The notes beneath the pieces are model-generated. The model ran no database searches and was not told the DNA's origin. It was given only the letters and a program-made list of their open reading frames with translations. Source: Enterobacter soli ATCC BAA-2102 (GTDB lineage Bacteria > Pseudomonadota > Gammaproteobacteria > Enterobacterales > Enterobacteriaceae). Taken from it: a stretch of DNA of 64,000 nt. The position numbers and the translations under genes were made by a program. The stretch covers positions 186,001 to 250,000 of the forward strand of contig NZ_LXES01000040.1 of the NCBI RefSeq assembly GCF_001654845.1. The letters are read 5' to 3'. Positions within the stretch are counted from its first letter, which is position 1; every line of letters begins with the position of its first letter. Of this stretch, positions 9,414 to 19,367 are shown piece by piece.

Positions 9414-10814
9414 ATGAACATCTCCCCTGTCTTACGTACGAAAGATAAAATAGGTTACGGTTTAGGTGATATGGCCAGCGCGCTGGTCTGGCAAACCGCA
9501 ACCTTATTTCTTGCCTATTTTTATACGGATGTATTTGGTCTGCCGGCAGCAATAATGGGAACCATGTTTTTAGTGGTGCGCGTGGTTGATGCCTTTGTCG
9601 ATCCCTGTATTGGCGCGCTGGTGGATCGCACGCAAACCCGTCATGGCCGCTTCCGCCCATGGCTGTTATGGTTCGCCATTCCTTTTGGCGTGAGTTGCCT
9701 GATTACGTTCTATGTTCCTGATGTCGGGCCAACGGCGAAAATCATCTACGCCTGCGTGACTTACACCATCCTGAGCCTTATCTATTCGGCCATTAATGTT
9801 CCCTACTGCGCGATGCCCGGAGCGCTCACCCTTGACCCGCGTGAACGTCATTCACTGCAATCCTGGCGCTTTGGGTTGTCCTTTATCGGCGGCCTGATTG
9901 TCACGGTCATTGCGCTGCCGCTGGTGGCAAAACTGGGTGATGGCAATGTGCAAAAAGGCTATTTCTACGCCATGAGTTTAATGGGGTTATTAGGCATTAT
10001 CTTATTCTTCTGCTGTTTCCTGATGACCCGCGAGCGTTATTCTCCGCGCAGCGACACGTCTGGCTCGATGATTACCGATTTAAAACGCCTGGCGGGAAAT
10101 AGTCAGTGGCGGATAGTGTTTGTATTTAATATTTTATTGCTGACTGCAGTGGTTACGCGTGGCTCGGCAACCCTGTATTACGTGAACTATGTATTGTTAC
10201 GCCCGGAGCTGGTTTTCGCCTTTATTGTTTCTGGCATGGTGGCCTCCCTCAGTGGTGCATTATTGTCTGAACGGTTATTGGGTAAATTCGACCGGGTGCG
10301 GGCCTATCAGTGGACGATTATCACTTTCGTTATATTCGGCGCACTTATTTTCTTCCTGCCGCCGTCGCAGGTCTGGCTGATATTCGGCCTGAACATTATC
10401 TTCAGCTTTATTCAAAACCTGACCACGCCGCTGCAATGGACCATGTTCTCTGACGTGGTGGATTACGAAGAGCATCGCAGTGGCCGTCGTCTGGATGGGC
10501 TGGTGTTCTCCACCGCGCTGTTTGCCATCAAATTTGGCCTGGCGCTGGGTGGAGCTGTGGTGGGCTGGGTGCTGGGCATGGTGGACTATGCACCGGGCCA
10601 GGCCGTACAGGCTCCGCATGTGCTGAGCACCATCAACGCACTCTTTACGCTGATCCCCTGCGCGCTGTTCATCGGTATGGTCGCGCTGCTCACCGTTTAC
10701 AAACTCAATAGCCGACTGGTTGACACTATTGCCCGCGAGCTTGCCAGCAAGCGCCAGGCGCGCCCGGACGAAGAAGCACTCACCCCGGCACTTCATCATG
10801 TAATCAAGGAGTAA
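9414..10814 (+). CDS. Glycoside-pentoside-hexuronide (GPH) family sugar:cation symporter
   Basis: 466-residue inner-membrane protein with about 12 hydrophobic segments. Its N-terminal KIGYGLGDMASALVW and VDAFVDPCIGALVDRT are typical of GPH symporters (MelB/YicJ/YihP type). The GH3 glycosidase starts 3 bp after its stop, so the two form an import-and-hydrolyse pair. The substrate is probably a beta-linked oligosaccharide or glucoside (inference). The E. coli counterpart of this position carries unrelated genes. Confidence 0.85.
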   Translation: MNISPVLRTKDKIGYGLGDMASALVWQTATLFLAYFYTDVFGLPAAIMGTMFLVVRVVDAFVDPCIGALVDRTQTRHGRFRPWLLWFAIPFGVSCLITFYVPDVGPTAKIIYACVTYTILSLIYSAINVPYCAMPGALTLDPRERHSLQSWRFGLSFIGGLIVTVIALPLVAKLGDGNVQKGYFYAMSLMGLLGIILFFCCFLMTRERYSPRSDTSGSMITDLKRLAGNSQWRIVFVFNILLLTAVVTRGSATLYYVNYVLLRPELVFAFIVSGMVASLSGALLSERLLGKFDRVRAYQWTIITFVIFGALIFFLPPSQVWLIFGLNIIFSFIQNLTTPLQWTMFSDVVDYEEHRSGRRLDGLVFSTALFAIKFGLALGGAVVGWVLGMVDYAPGQAVQAPHVLSTINALFTLIPCALFIGMVALLTVYKLNSRLVDTIARELASKRQARPDEEALTPALHHVIKE

Positions 10815-10817
10815 CGT

Positions 10818-13193
10818 ATGACTGCAATCTATAAGGATGCGGGTCGTCCCGTGCACGAACGCGTGGCGGATTTACTGGCCCGTATGACCTCAGAAGAGAA
10901 ATTTGCGCAGATGCACGCGTACTGGCTGATCCTCGATGAACACGGCAACCATCGCGAGCGGACGGATTTGAGTGATGAGTTTGCGGGCGTCAGCGAACAG
11001 GCTGCGCTGGGTGAGAGGCTGAAGTTGGGGGTCGGACAGATAACCCGGCCACTGGGGACGCATATTGTTGACGCCAGAACGGGCGTGCGGGCGGCAAATC
11101 GCTTGCAACGGATGATGATGGAAGAGACGCGGCTCGGCATCCCGGCGCTGTTCCACGAAGAGTGTCTGGTCGGCTTGCTCTGTAAAGACGCCACCTTATT
11201 CCCCTCATCGCTGAACTATGGTTCAAGCTGGGACCCGGCGCTCGTCAGGCGTGCCGCAGAGCACATTGGTGCCGAGGCCCGCTCGGTGGGTTGTCAGCAG
11301 GGGCTGGCACCTGTTCTGGATGTCTCACGCGATGTCCGCTGGGGGCGCACCGAAGAGACGTTTGGTGAAGACCCGTGGTTAGTAGGCGTGATGGCCAGCG
11401 CCTATGTGGAGGGATTACAGGGCGAAAAACGCGACCTGCTGGCCACGCTGAAACACTATGTTGGTCACTCGTTCAGCGAAGGGGCACGTAACCATGCGCC
11501 CGTGCATCTGGGGTTCAGCGAACTGAACGATACCTTCCTGCTGCCGTTCGAAATGGCGGTGAAGCTCGCTAATGCAGGGTCGGTGATGCCTGCGTATCAC
11601 GATATCGACAACCAGCCAGGCCACAGTGACAGTTTCCTGCTGACGACGGTGCTACGCGAGCAGTGGGGTTTTGACGGCATTATCGTTGCCGATTACGGTG
11701 GCGTGAGCCTTCTGCATCAGCACCACGGTATTTCGCATGACGCCGCTGAATCGGCAGCGCTGGCCTTTAATGCCGGGCTGGACGTTGAGCTGCCTAAAGA
11801 TGACTGCGCGCGCCATCTGGCACAGGCGGTTGAACGCGGGCTTATCACCATGGCGAAGGTGGATGAGATCGTGGGGCGCGTACTGACCGAGAAATTCCGT
11901 CTTGGTTTGTTTGAAAACCCCTATGCTGATGAAAACGCCATTGATCTGCAAAATAACGCCACCCGGCAGGTGGCACGCGAGGTAGCGACCCGTTCGCTAA
12001 CCTTGCTTGAGAATAACGGCATTCTGCCCCTCAGCGGAAAGCCGCGTGTGGCGGTGGTGGGGCCTACGGCAGACGATCCTCTGGCATTGCTCAGTGGTTA
12101 TAGCTTCCCGGTGCATTTAATCATCAGCGATATGGTGGACGAAACCTCGCAGGTGACGACACCGCGCGCGGCGCTTGAACACTACCTGGGGACATCGCAG
12201 GTTCGTTATGCCAAAGGTTGTCACATCATCGAAAAACGCATGGCGGGCGCGCCGGTCTTCCCGGGCGACAGCGGCGGAAAACCGATACAGCAATCTCCGG
12301 TTTCGCGCAGTACCGCCCTGATCCCCGAGGCTGTGTGCGCGGCACAAGAGAGTGACGTGGTGGTGGCCTGCGTCGGGGATCTTGCCGGGTTGTTTCAGAG
12401 CGGGACCGTCGGGGAAGGTTCCGACACGGACTCCCTGAACCTGCCAGGCGTGCAACAGCAGTTACTGGAAGCGCTAGTCGCAACAGGTAAACCGGTGGTG
12501 GTAGTGATGACCGGGGGAAGGCCGTACAACCTGCAAGGCCTGGAGGACAAGGTCGCGGCATTTATGTTGGCCTGGGCACCCGGACAGGAAGGCGGCTGGG
12601 CGATTGCCGACGTGCTGACCGGCCGTGCAGAGCCACAGGGCAGGCTGGTGGTCAGCGTGCCGAAAAGCGCAGGGGCGATGCCGTATTACTACAACCACAA
12701 ACTCAAAAGTGGCGGCACGCCATTTGCGTTTCATTTTGGCTCGCGCTATCCCTTCGGGTTTGGTCTGGGCTGGAGCAACTTTGGCTTAAGCAACCCAAAA
12801 CTGGCATCAGATAAGATTGATATTGCAGGGGAAGTAGCCCTGAGTTTTGATGTGACCAACCGCGGCGAACGCAGCGGCAGCGAAGTGGTGCAGGTCTATG
12901 TACGCGATAAAGTGGCAAGCCAGGTGCGCCCGTTGCAGGAGCTGAAAGCCTTCCAGCGGGTGACGCTCTCACCCGGGGAAACAACCCGGCTGACCTTCAC
13001 CTTGCCGGTCGATATGTTCAACTTTACCCGCCGCGACGGCAAGCGGATTGTCGAGCCGGGCGAGTTTGAGCTACAGATTGGCACGTCATCGGCAGATATT
13101 CGCGAAGTGGTTACGGTGAACGTCACCGGCGAGACACGTGTATTGCCTGCCGACTGGCGGATGCTAAGTCAATGTGAGACGAAGAGCGTCTGA
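10818..13193 (+). CDS. Glycoside hydrolase family 3 beta-glycosidase, cytoplasmic
   Basis: 791-residue GH3 enzyme that removes non-reducing-end beta-linked sugars. Residues 1-380 form the GH3 TIM-barrel, with substrate-binding KHY (212-214) and predicted nucleophile Asp292 in IIVADYGG. A GH3 C-terminal alpha/beta-sandwich follows, then a fibronectin III-like domain (about 690-775). There is no signal peptide, in contrast to periplasmic BglX, so hydrolysis should occur inside after uptake by the adjacent symporter. Beta-glucosidase versus beta-xylosidase cannot be settled from the sequence. Confidence 0.87.
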   Translation: MTAIYKDAGRPVHERVADLLARMTSEEKFAQMHAYWLILDEHGNHRERTDLSDEFAGVSEQAALGERLKLGVGQITRPLGTHIVDARTGVRAANRLQRMMMEETRLGIPALFHEECLVGLLCKDATLFPSSLNYGSSWDPALVRRAAEHIGAEARSVGCQQGLAPVLDVSRDVRWGRTEETFGEDPWLVGVMASAYVEGLQGEKRDLLATLKHYVGHSFSEGARNHAPVHLGFSELNDTFLLPFEMAVKLANAGSVMPAYHDIDNQPGHSDSFLLTTVLREQWGFDGIIVADYGGVSLLHQHHGISHDAAESAALAFNAGLDVELPKDDCARHLAQAVERGLITMAKVDEIVGRVLTEKFRLGLFENPYADENAIDLQNNATRQVAREVATRSLTLLENNGILPLSGKPRVAVVGPTADDPLALLSGYSFPVHLIISDMVDETSQVTTPRAALEHYLGTSQVRYAKGCHIIEKRMAGAPVFPGDSGGKPIQQSPVSRSTALIPEAVCAAQESDVVVACVGDLAGLFQSGTVGEGSDTDSLNLPGVQQQLLEALVATGKPVVVVMTGGRPYNLQGLEDKVAAFMLAWAPGQEGGWAIADVLTGRAEPQGRLVVSVPKSAGAMPYYYNHKLKSGGTPFAFHFGSRYPFGFGLGWSNFGLSNPKLASDKIDIAGEVALSFDVTNRGERSGSEVVQVYVRDKVASQVRPLQELKAFQRVTLSPGETTRLTFTLPVDMFNFTRRDGKRIVEPGEFELQIGTSSADIREVVTVNVTGETRVLPADWRMLSQCETKSV

Positions 13194-13200
13194 GAAGGAC

Positions 13201-13306
13201 AAAAAAAAGCCCATCGTGGGAGATGGGCAAAGACTACACACAGCAATTCGTTGTTTCACTCAGGGGATTTCCATGCTTATAAATCAAGGTGTTGATTTAT
13301 AACCGT
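13201..13306 (-). ncRNA. rprA: RprA small regulatory RNA
   Basis: On the minus strand the 106-nt segment begins acggttataaatcaac, contains the conserved ccctgagtgaaacaacgaatt and tgctgtgtgtagtctttgcc, and ends in a terminator hairpin (gcccatc ... gatgggc) plus eight T's. This matches E. coli RprA in sequence, length and location beside ydiK. RprA activates rpoS translation with Hfq under Rcs control. It is convergent with the GH3 gene, whose stop is 7 bp from the RNA 3' end. Confidence 0.95.
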
Positions 13307-13466
13307 GAGCTAATAGTAGGCATTGAGGTTTTTTGCGTCGATCAGATTCGTCTCAATAGTTAAAGAGACGTAAAGATTTTTTGAGGTGAATGACAGAGTT
13401 ACAGGCAATGTGGCGGGTCTGACCAGTGAAATGATTAATGATGTTTAAGTATTGCGAGGAAATCAG

Positions 13467-13492
13467 GCCGGGTAAGCGCAGGGCCACCCGGC
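13467..13492. repeat. REP element between rprA and ydiK
   Basis: gccgggt ... acccggc encloses a gc-rich internal stem, the typical REP/PU palindrome form. It lies just past the ydiK stop. The rest of 13307-13466 holds the rprA promoter region and no gene. Confidence 0.7.
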
Positions 13493-13499
13493 AATACCG

Positions 13500-14615
13500 T
13501 TACTGTTTGTTCTTCTCTTCCAGATCTTCCAGTTCGCTGAGGATCACATCGGGGTCGGTGCCTGGTGGTGGTACTTCATGCACCCAGGCAGAGAACAATC
13601 GCCAGGTGACAGCGAGCAGCACCGGGCCAATAAACAGGCCAATCATGCCGAACGCAATCAACCCGCCAATAACACCAGACAGGATCAGAATCAGCGGCAG
13701 ATCCGCACCCATGCGAATGAGTATCGGGCGAATAACGTTATCCATCGTACCGACCACGCAGCTCCAGACCAGCAGAACGGTGCCCCAGGTGGTGTCCCCG
13801 GACCAGTAGAGCCAGATGATGCAAGGGATCAGCACCAGCAATGGCCCAAGTTGCGCAAGGCAGGTCATTATCATGATCACGGTAAAGATAGTGGCGTATG
13901 GCACACCAGAAATCGCAAGACCGATACCGCCCAGAACAGCCTGCACCAGGGCCGTCACCACCACTCCCAGCGCAACGGCGCGAACGGCCTGAGCCGCCAG
14001 CAGGATCGCCGCATCACCGCGTTTACCGGCCAGTCGGGTGGCAAAATGTCGCACACCCAGTGCGACCTGCTCACCACGCCAGTACAGCAGGGCGCTGAAG
14101 GCCAGCATCAGCGTACAGTGCATCATAAAGCGACCGATGTGTGCGGCCTGCCCGACAAACCAGGTGGTTGTAGTGCCAATATAAGGACGCACTTTCGCCA
14201 TCAATGCGCTGCCGCCCATCTCCAGCAGGCCGTGCCAGCCGCTGTACAGTTTTGAACCGATAACCGGAATGCTATTTAGCCAGGCGAGATCCGGCAGCGT
14301 CATGTCGCCGCTGCTGATGGCGCGAATAACCGGGCCGCTGGTATCAACCAGGCTATTAACCAGTAAGGCAATCGGAATAATAAACAGCAGGAACAGCAGT
14401 AAGGTCATGACCAGCACGGCAAGCGCACGGCGGCCAAACAGCAGTTTCTGTAAACGCAGCAGCAGTGGCCAGGTGGCGACGACTACGGTACTGGCCCAGG
14501 CGAAGCCGAGCACAAATGGCTGAACAATCCACAGACACGCAATAATCATGATTGCCAGAAACAGCACTGACAGCAGGATTTGCGCAACATCCCTCGGCTG
14601 ACGAAGATTGACCAT
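13500..14615 (-). CDS. ydiK: Inner-membrane AI-2E family protein YdiK
   Basis: 371-residue member of the AI-2 exporter-like (UPF0118) family; the physiological substrate is unknown. Several hydrophobic segments are visible, including paired helices at the N-terminus (about 12-55) and the conserved C-terminal block DNVIRPILIRMGADLPLILILSG region. I selected ATG 14615 (MVNLRQPRDVAQ) because this N-terminus matches E. coli YdiK; the upstream in-frame extension does not. Confidence 0.9.
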   Translation of the reverse strand: MVNLRQPRDVAQILLSVLFLAIMIIACLWIVQPFVLGFAWASTVVVATWPLLLRLQKLLFGRRALAVLVMTLLLFLLFIIPIALLVNSLVDTSGPVIRAISSGDMTLPDLAWLNSIPVIGSKLYSGWHGLLEMGGSALMAKVRPYIGTTTTWFVGQAAHIGRFMMHCTLMLAFSALLYWRGEQVALGVRHFATRLAGKRGDAAILLAAQAVRAVALGVVVTALVQAVLGGIGLAISGVPYATIFTVIMIMTCLAQLGPLLVLIPCIIWLYWSGDTTWGTVLLVWSCVVGTMDNVIRPILIRMGADLPLILILSGVIGGLIAFGMIGLFIGPVLLAVTWRLFSAWVHEVPPPGTDPDVILSELEDLEEKNKQ

Positions 14616-14813
14616 AAATAAAACTTTCCTTAGATGAACACCAGCCAGGCTGGCGAGAACATGAAACCGCGTCACTCTAATCATTAGTGATTTCAGCGAT
14701 TTTTAACAGGCAGATTCTGCATGTAATTCAGCTGAGCGTATAAGAAAAAAATGTGATAAAACTTTCACGACACAACGCAAACGATTTCACACCTCTAATT
14801 AGGGTCGACCGTA

Positions 14814-17800
14814 ATGATCCCACAGATTTCTCAGGCACCTGGCGTCGTTCAGCTGGTGCTTAATTTTTTGCAGGCACTGGAGCAACAGGGTTTTACAGGT
14901 GATACCGCCACAAATTATGCCGACAGGCTAACGATGGCGACCGATAACAGTATCTACCAGCTTCTTCCCGATGCCGTCGTCTTTCCCCGCTCGACGGCTG
15001 ATGTGGCATTAATTTCCCGTCTGGCGGCGCAGGAACGTTTTACGTCCCTGGTGTTCACCCCGCGTGGCGGCGGCACCGGCACAAACGGCCAGGCGCTTAA
15101 TCAGGGCATCATCATTGATATGTCCCGCTATATGAACCGCATTATTGAAATCAACCCTGAAGAGGGCTGGGTGCGTGTTGAAGCGGGCGTTATCAAAGAT
15201 CAGCTCAACCAGTATTTAAAGCCCTACGGCTACTTTTTCGCGCCAGAGCTTTCTACCAGTAACCGCGCGACCATTGGCGGGATGATCAACACCGATGCGT
15301 CCGGACAGGGGTCGCTGGTGTATGGCAAAACCTCCGATCATGTGCTGGGCGTCCGCGCGGTACTGCTGGGTGGCGACATCCTTGATACTCAGCCAATGCC
15401 CGTTGCGCTGGCTGAAACGCTGGGCAAAGATAACACCGCCAGCGGGCGAATCTATCGCACCGTACTGGAACGTTGTCGCGACAACCGCCAGTTGATCCTC
15501 GATAAATTCCCCAAACTGAATCGCTTCCTGACGGGTTACGATCTGCGTCATGTGTTTAACGATGAACTGACCCAGTTCGATCTGACCCGTATTCTGACCG
15601 GTTCGGAAGGCACCCTGGCGTTTATTACCGAGGCGCGTCTGGATATCACCCGGCTGCCGAAGGTACGCCGCCTGGTCAATGTGAAATACAACTCTTTCGA
15701 TTCTGCGCTGCGCAATGCGCCATTTATGGTTGACGCGCGGGCGCTGTCGGTTGAAACCGTCGACTCCAAAGTGCTTAACCTGGCGCGGGAAGATATTGTC
15801 TGGCACTCCGTGAGCGAACTGATCACCGATGTACCGGATAAAGAGATGCTTGGCCTGAACATCGTTGAATTTGCAGGCGATGACGCTGAGCTGATTGAAA
15901 GCCAGGTGTCGATGCTCTGCCAGCGTCTGGACGAGCTTATCGCCAGAGGTGAGGGCGGGGTTATTGGCTGGCAGCTGTGTAACGACCTTTCCGGTATTGA
16001 GCGTATCTATGCGATGCGTAAAAAAGCGGTGGGGCTGTTGGGCAATGCCAAAGGTGCAGCGAAACCCATTCCGTTTGCAGAAGACACCTGCGTACCGCCG
16101 GAGCATCTGGCTGACTATATTGTTGAATTCCGTGCGTTGCTGGATAGCCACGGGCTGAGCTATGGCATGTTTGGCCACGTGGACGCCGGGGTACTGCACG
16201 TGCGCCCGGCTCTGGATATGTGCGACCCGCAGCAGGAGATCCTGATGAAACAGATCTCCGATGACGTCGTCGCGTTAACGGCAAAATATGGCGGTCTGCT
16301 GTGGGGCGAGCACGGAAAAGGCTTCCGCGCGGAATACAGCCCGGCGTTTTTCGGTGAGCAACTGTTCGGGGAACTGCGTAAAGTCAAAGCGGCGTTTGAC
16401 CCGGATAACCGTCTCAACCCGGGCAAGATTTGCCCGCCAGAAGGCGTGGATGCGCCAATGCTGCGCGTGGATGCGGTGAAACGCGGCACTTATGACCGGC
16501 AAATTCCTATCGCCGTACGCTCATCCTGGCGCGGTGCCATGGAGTGTAACGGGAACGGTCTGTGCTTTAACTTCGACGCGAAAAGCCCGATGTGCCCGTC
16601 GATGAAAATCACCAGTAACCGTATTCATTCGCCAAAAGGGCGTGCAACCCTGGTGCGCGAATGGCTGCGTCTGCTGGCCGATCGCGGTGTTGATCCGCTG
16701 AAGCTGGAAAGCGAGTTGCCGGAAAAAGCGGCCAGCCTGCGCACGCTGATCGAACGCACGCGGAACAGCTGGCACGCCCGGAAAGGCGAATATGATTTCT
16801 CCCATGAAGTCAAAGAAGCCATGTCCGGTTGTCTGGCCTGTAAGGCCTGTTCGACGCAATGTCCTATTAAAATTGACGTTCCGGAATTCCGTTCGCGTTT
16901 CCTGCAGCTTTACCACACGCGCTATCTGCGCCCGGTTCGCGATCATCTGGTCGCCACGGTGGAAAGCTATGCGCCGCTGATGGCGCGAGCGCCTAAGACG
17001 TTCAACTTCTTTATTAATCAACCGCTGGTACGCAAGCTCTCAGAGAAACATATCGGCATGGTGGACCTGCCGTTGCTGTCGACGCCATCATTACAGCGTC
17101 AGCTGGTGGGGCATCGTTCTGCGAACATGACTCTGGAGCAGCTTGAAGCGTTAAGCGCAGAGCAAAAAGCCAACGTGGTGCTGGTGGTGCAGGATCCGTT
17201 CACCAGCTATTACGATGCGCAGGTCGTGGCCGACTTTCTCCGTCTGGCTGAAAAAATCGGTTATCAGCCGGTAGTGCTGCCGTTCTCGCCAAACGGCAAG
17301 GCGCAGCACATCAAAGGCTTCCTGAATCGCTTTGCGAAAACTGCGCAAAAAACGTCGGACTTCCTCAACCGTGTTGCTACGCTGGGGATCCCAATGGTCG
17401 GCGTCGACCCGGCGCTGGTGCTCTGCTACCGCGATGAGTACAAGCAGACGCTTGGCGATAAACGTGGGGATTTCCACGTCATGCTGGTACACGAATGGCT
17501 GCCTGCGGCGCTGCAAAAAACAGCGGCCAAAGAGGTCAGCGGTGAATCCTGGTATCTGTTTGGGCACTGTACCGAGGTAACGGCATTGCCGGGGGCACCT
17601 GGACAGTGGGCCTCTATTTTCGCCCGCTTCGGCGCGAAGCTTGAGAGCGTCAGCGTGGGGTGTTGCGGCATGGCGGGAACCTACGGGCATGAAGTCAAAA
17701 ATCATGAGAACTCACTTGGGATCTACGAGTTGTCATGGCATCAGGCCATGCAGCGTTTACCGCGCAACCGCTGTCTGGCGACAGGTTACTCCTGCCGCAG

Positions 17801-17870
17801 CCAGGTGAAACGCGTTGAAGGTAACGGTGTACGCCATCCATTACAGGCTTTACTGGAGATTATGGGATGA
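14814..17870 (+). CDS. ydiJ: FAD/Fe-S oxidoreductase YdiJ (D-2-hydroxyglutarate dehydrogenase type)
   Basis: 1018 residues, same as E. coli YdiJ, which is reported to oxidise D-2-hydroxyglutarate. An N-terminal FAD-binding type 4 domain (about 45-270, with PRGGGTGTNGQALNQG) is followed by an FAD-linked oxidase C-terminal domain (about 280-530). Next comes a ferredoxin-like Fe-S segment with Cys clusters near 579-593 and at about 673-683 (CLACKACSTQCP), then CCG-type Cys-rich repeats (GCCGMAG). The stop overlaps the menI ATG by 4 bp, so the two are co-transcribed. Confidence 0.93.
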   Translation: MIPQISQAPGVVQLVLNFLQALEQQGFTGDTATNYADRLTMATDNSIYQLLPDAVVFPRSTADVALISRLAAQERFTSLVFTPRGGGTGTNGQALNQGIIIDMSRYMNRIIEINPEEGWVRVEAGVIKDQLNQYLKPYGYFFAPELSTSNRATIGGMINTDASGQGSLVYGKTSDHVLGVRAVLLGGDILDTQPMPVALAETLGKDNTASGRIYRTVLERCRDNRQLILDKFPKLNRFLTGYDLRHVFNDELTQFDLTRILTGSEGTLAFITEARLDITRLPKVRRLVNVKYNSFDSALRNAPFMVDARALSVETVDSKVLNLAREDIVWHSVSELITDVPDKEMLGLNIVEFAGDDAELIESQVSMLCQRLDELIARGEGGVIGWQLCNDLSGIERIYAMRKKAVGLLGNAKGAAKPIPFAEDTCVPPEHLADYIVEFRALLDSHGLSYGMFGHVDAGVLHVRPALDMCDPQQEILMKQISDDVVALTAKYGGLLWGEHGKGFRAEYSPAFFGEQLFGELRKVKAAFDPDNRLNPGKICPPEGVDAPMLRVDAVKRGTYDRQIPIAVRSSWRGAMECNGNGLCFNFDAKSPMCPSMKITSNRIHSPKGRATLVREWLRLLADRGVDPLKLESELPEKAASLRTLIERTRNSWHARKGEYDFSHEVKEAMSGCLACKACSTQCPIKIDVPEFRSRFLQLYHTRYLRPVRDHLVATVESYAPLMARAPKTFNFFINQPLVRKLSEKHIGMVDLPLLSTPSLQRQLVGHRSANMTLEQLEALSAEQKANVVLVVQDPFTSYYDAQVVADFLRLAEKIGYQPVVLPFSPNGKAQHIKGFLNRFAKTAQKTSDFLNRVATLGIPMVGVDPALVLCYRDEYKQTLGDKRGDFHVMLVHEWLPAALQKTAAKEVSGESWYLFGHCTEVTALPGAPGQWASIFARFGAKLESVSVGCCGMAGTYGHEVKNHENSLGIYELSWHQAMQRLPRNRCLATGYSCRSQVKRVEGNGVRHPLQALLEIMG

Positions 17871-18277
17871 TCTGGAAACGAGCAGTGACGCTTCAGGCGC
17901 TCAATGCCATGGGAGAAGGGAATATGGTGGGTTTGCTGGATATTCAGTTTACCCATATTGGTGAGGATTCGCTGGAAGCGAGCATGCCTGTCGATAGCCG
18001 CACGCATCAGCCTTTTGGCCTGCTGCACGGCGGTGCATCGGTGGTACTGGCTGAAACGCTTGGCTCAGTCGCAGGCTATTTGTGTACCGAAGGGGAACAC
18101 AAAGTGGTGGGACTGGAAGTGAACGCCAACCATATTCGCTCTGTTCGCAGTGGACGTGTGCGCGGTGTCTGCCGCGCATTGCACGCAGGCAGCCGTCATC
18201 AGGTGTGGCAGATTGATATCCTGGATGAACAGGACCGTCTGTGCTGTTCATCGCGTCTGACAACGGCGGTAGTGTAA
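17867..18277 (+). CDS. menI: 1,4-dihydroxy-2-naphthoyl-CoA hydrolase MenI
   Basis: 136-residue hot-dog thioesterase that releases DHNA from its CoA ester in menaquinone synthesis. The active-site region HQPFGLLHGGASVVLAETLGS is intact, with catalytic Glu63 and His54 at the positions known in E. coli YdiI. It is coupled to ydiJ by an ATGA overlap. Confidence 0.94.
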   Translation: MIWKRAVTLQALNAMGEGNMVGLLDIQFTHIGEDSLEASMPVDSRTHQPFGLLHGGASVVLAETLGSVAGYLCTEGEHKVVGLEVNANHIRSVRSGRVRGVCRALHAGSRHQVWQIDILDEQDRLCCSSRLTTAVV

Positions 18278-18371
18278 AGCGTGTAAACATCCGTGATGTT
18301 TTGCCTTTGGTCAAAATATGTTCAGTGAAACGTGTTATACTGCTCAGGTTTTGTACATAAGCGAGGACATC

Positions 18372-18566
18372 ATGGATACCGAATTGAACCCAACCCAACT
18401 GGCAGTTGAATATTTACGTCGCGATAAGAGCAACCTGTCTCCGGCACAGTACCTGAAAAAGCTGAAACAGCTTGAGCTGGAATTTGCTGACTTACTCGCG
18501 CTCTCTTCCAGCGAGCTGAAAGAAGAGATCTATTTTGCCTGGCGGTTGGGCGTTCATGTCCATTGA
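18372..18566 (+). CDS. ydiH: Uncharacterised small protein YdiH
   Basis: 64-residue soluble protein very close to E. coli YdiH (62 aa), with conserved SNLSPAQYLKKLKQLELEFA. No function is known. The ATG at 18372 follows gcgagga. The terminator sits 8 bp after the stop, so it is likely a monocistronic unit. Confidence 0.88.
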   Translation: MDTELNPTQLAVEYLRRDKSNLSPAQYLKKLKQLELEFADLLALSSSELKEEIYFAWRLGVHVH

Positions 18567-18574
18567 TTGCTGAT

Positions 18575-18601
18575 AAAAAGGCCGCGTTTGCGGCCTTTTT
18601 T
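18575..18601 (+). terminator. Terminator of ydiH
   Basis: Stem aaaaggccgc / gcggcctttt with a gttt loop and a T-run. In E. coli the suf side follows; here the inserted block begins immediately after. Confidence 0.88.
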
Positions 18602-18612
18602 GTGTTTGAAAT

Positions 18613-19242
18613 TCAGTATCGGGCGGGGAGTTTGTTGATTTTAATGAGCCTGCCATCTTCCATTTCGATAAATCCGCCGGTTTTTAAATCCGCCAGAATG
18701 CGCATCACACCGCTGCGGGAGAGCTGGGTTTTCTCCCTGATATACCGCTCCACTGTGATGCTCCTGCGAAAATTCTCGTCTTCATTCATCAACAGCATAA
18801 GCTGCTGGCGAATCATCTCATACGCCGTTGGTACACCGCGGGGCATGATATTGTTATAGAGCCGGTTATACATAAACATCAGGTGTTTTGAGATAAGCCC
18901 CCACAGCGCTTCGTCTTTGATAATCTCGTTAAGTTGTTTAGTCGTCAGTGTGGCGATAAGGCAGGGGGTGATGGTTTTAAGATAGTCATCAAAGAAGATA
19001 TCTGTGAGATTGGCGACACCTAAAACGGCCGGGCCTTTCGCCGTAGAAAGCAGCATATTGTCGCTTCTGCGATATATAGCGATAGTCCCTTCAATAACCA
19101 GATAACACATGCCCTGATGGTTTACCTGAAGATCCAGTTGCTCACCACGGTCCGTTTTTCGCGTTACGGAGTAGGGCTGTAAATGGGCAATAAGCTCTTG
19201 CGCGTAGGGTGAACCTCGATGAGATGAGCCTGAAGCAGACAT
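18613..19242 (-). CDS. IprA/YaiV-like winged-helix regulator with CRP-type sensory fold
   Basis: 209 residues. An N-terminal cNMP-like beta-barrel (about 25-125, with NHQGMCYLVIEGTIAIYRR) and a C-terminal winged helix (about 150-205, TQLSRSGVMRILADLKTGG) resemble the IprA/YaiV group of CRP-like regulators. It lacks the N-terminal cysteine cluster of FNR, having only two scattered cysteines, so an oxygen-sensing Fe-S centre is unlikely. Target genes are unknown. It is codirectional with and 125 bp downstream of the formate dehydrogenase gene. The start has a modest aaaggtt Shine-Dalgarno. Confidence 0.72.
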   Translation of the reverse strand: MSASGSSHRGSPYAQELIAHLQPYSVTRKTDRGEQLDLQVNHQGMCYLVIEGTIAIYRRSDNMLLSTAKGPAVLGVANLTDIFFDDYLKTITPCLIATLTTKQLNEIIKDEALWGLISKHLMFMYNRLYNNIMPRGVPTAYEMIRQQLMLLMNEDENFRRSITVERYIREKTQLSRSGVMRILADLKTGGFIEMEDGRLIKINKLPARY

Positions 19243-19367
19243 GGCGGATAACCTTTAAGAAAAGCCCATCTGATTATATTGCCAGTGCGGGAACCTGTGC
19301 CACAATTACGCCAGCATCAGGCTGGACATGGCGTGAATAAGAGGCTCGCCAGGCGAGCCTCTGGAGG

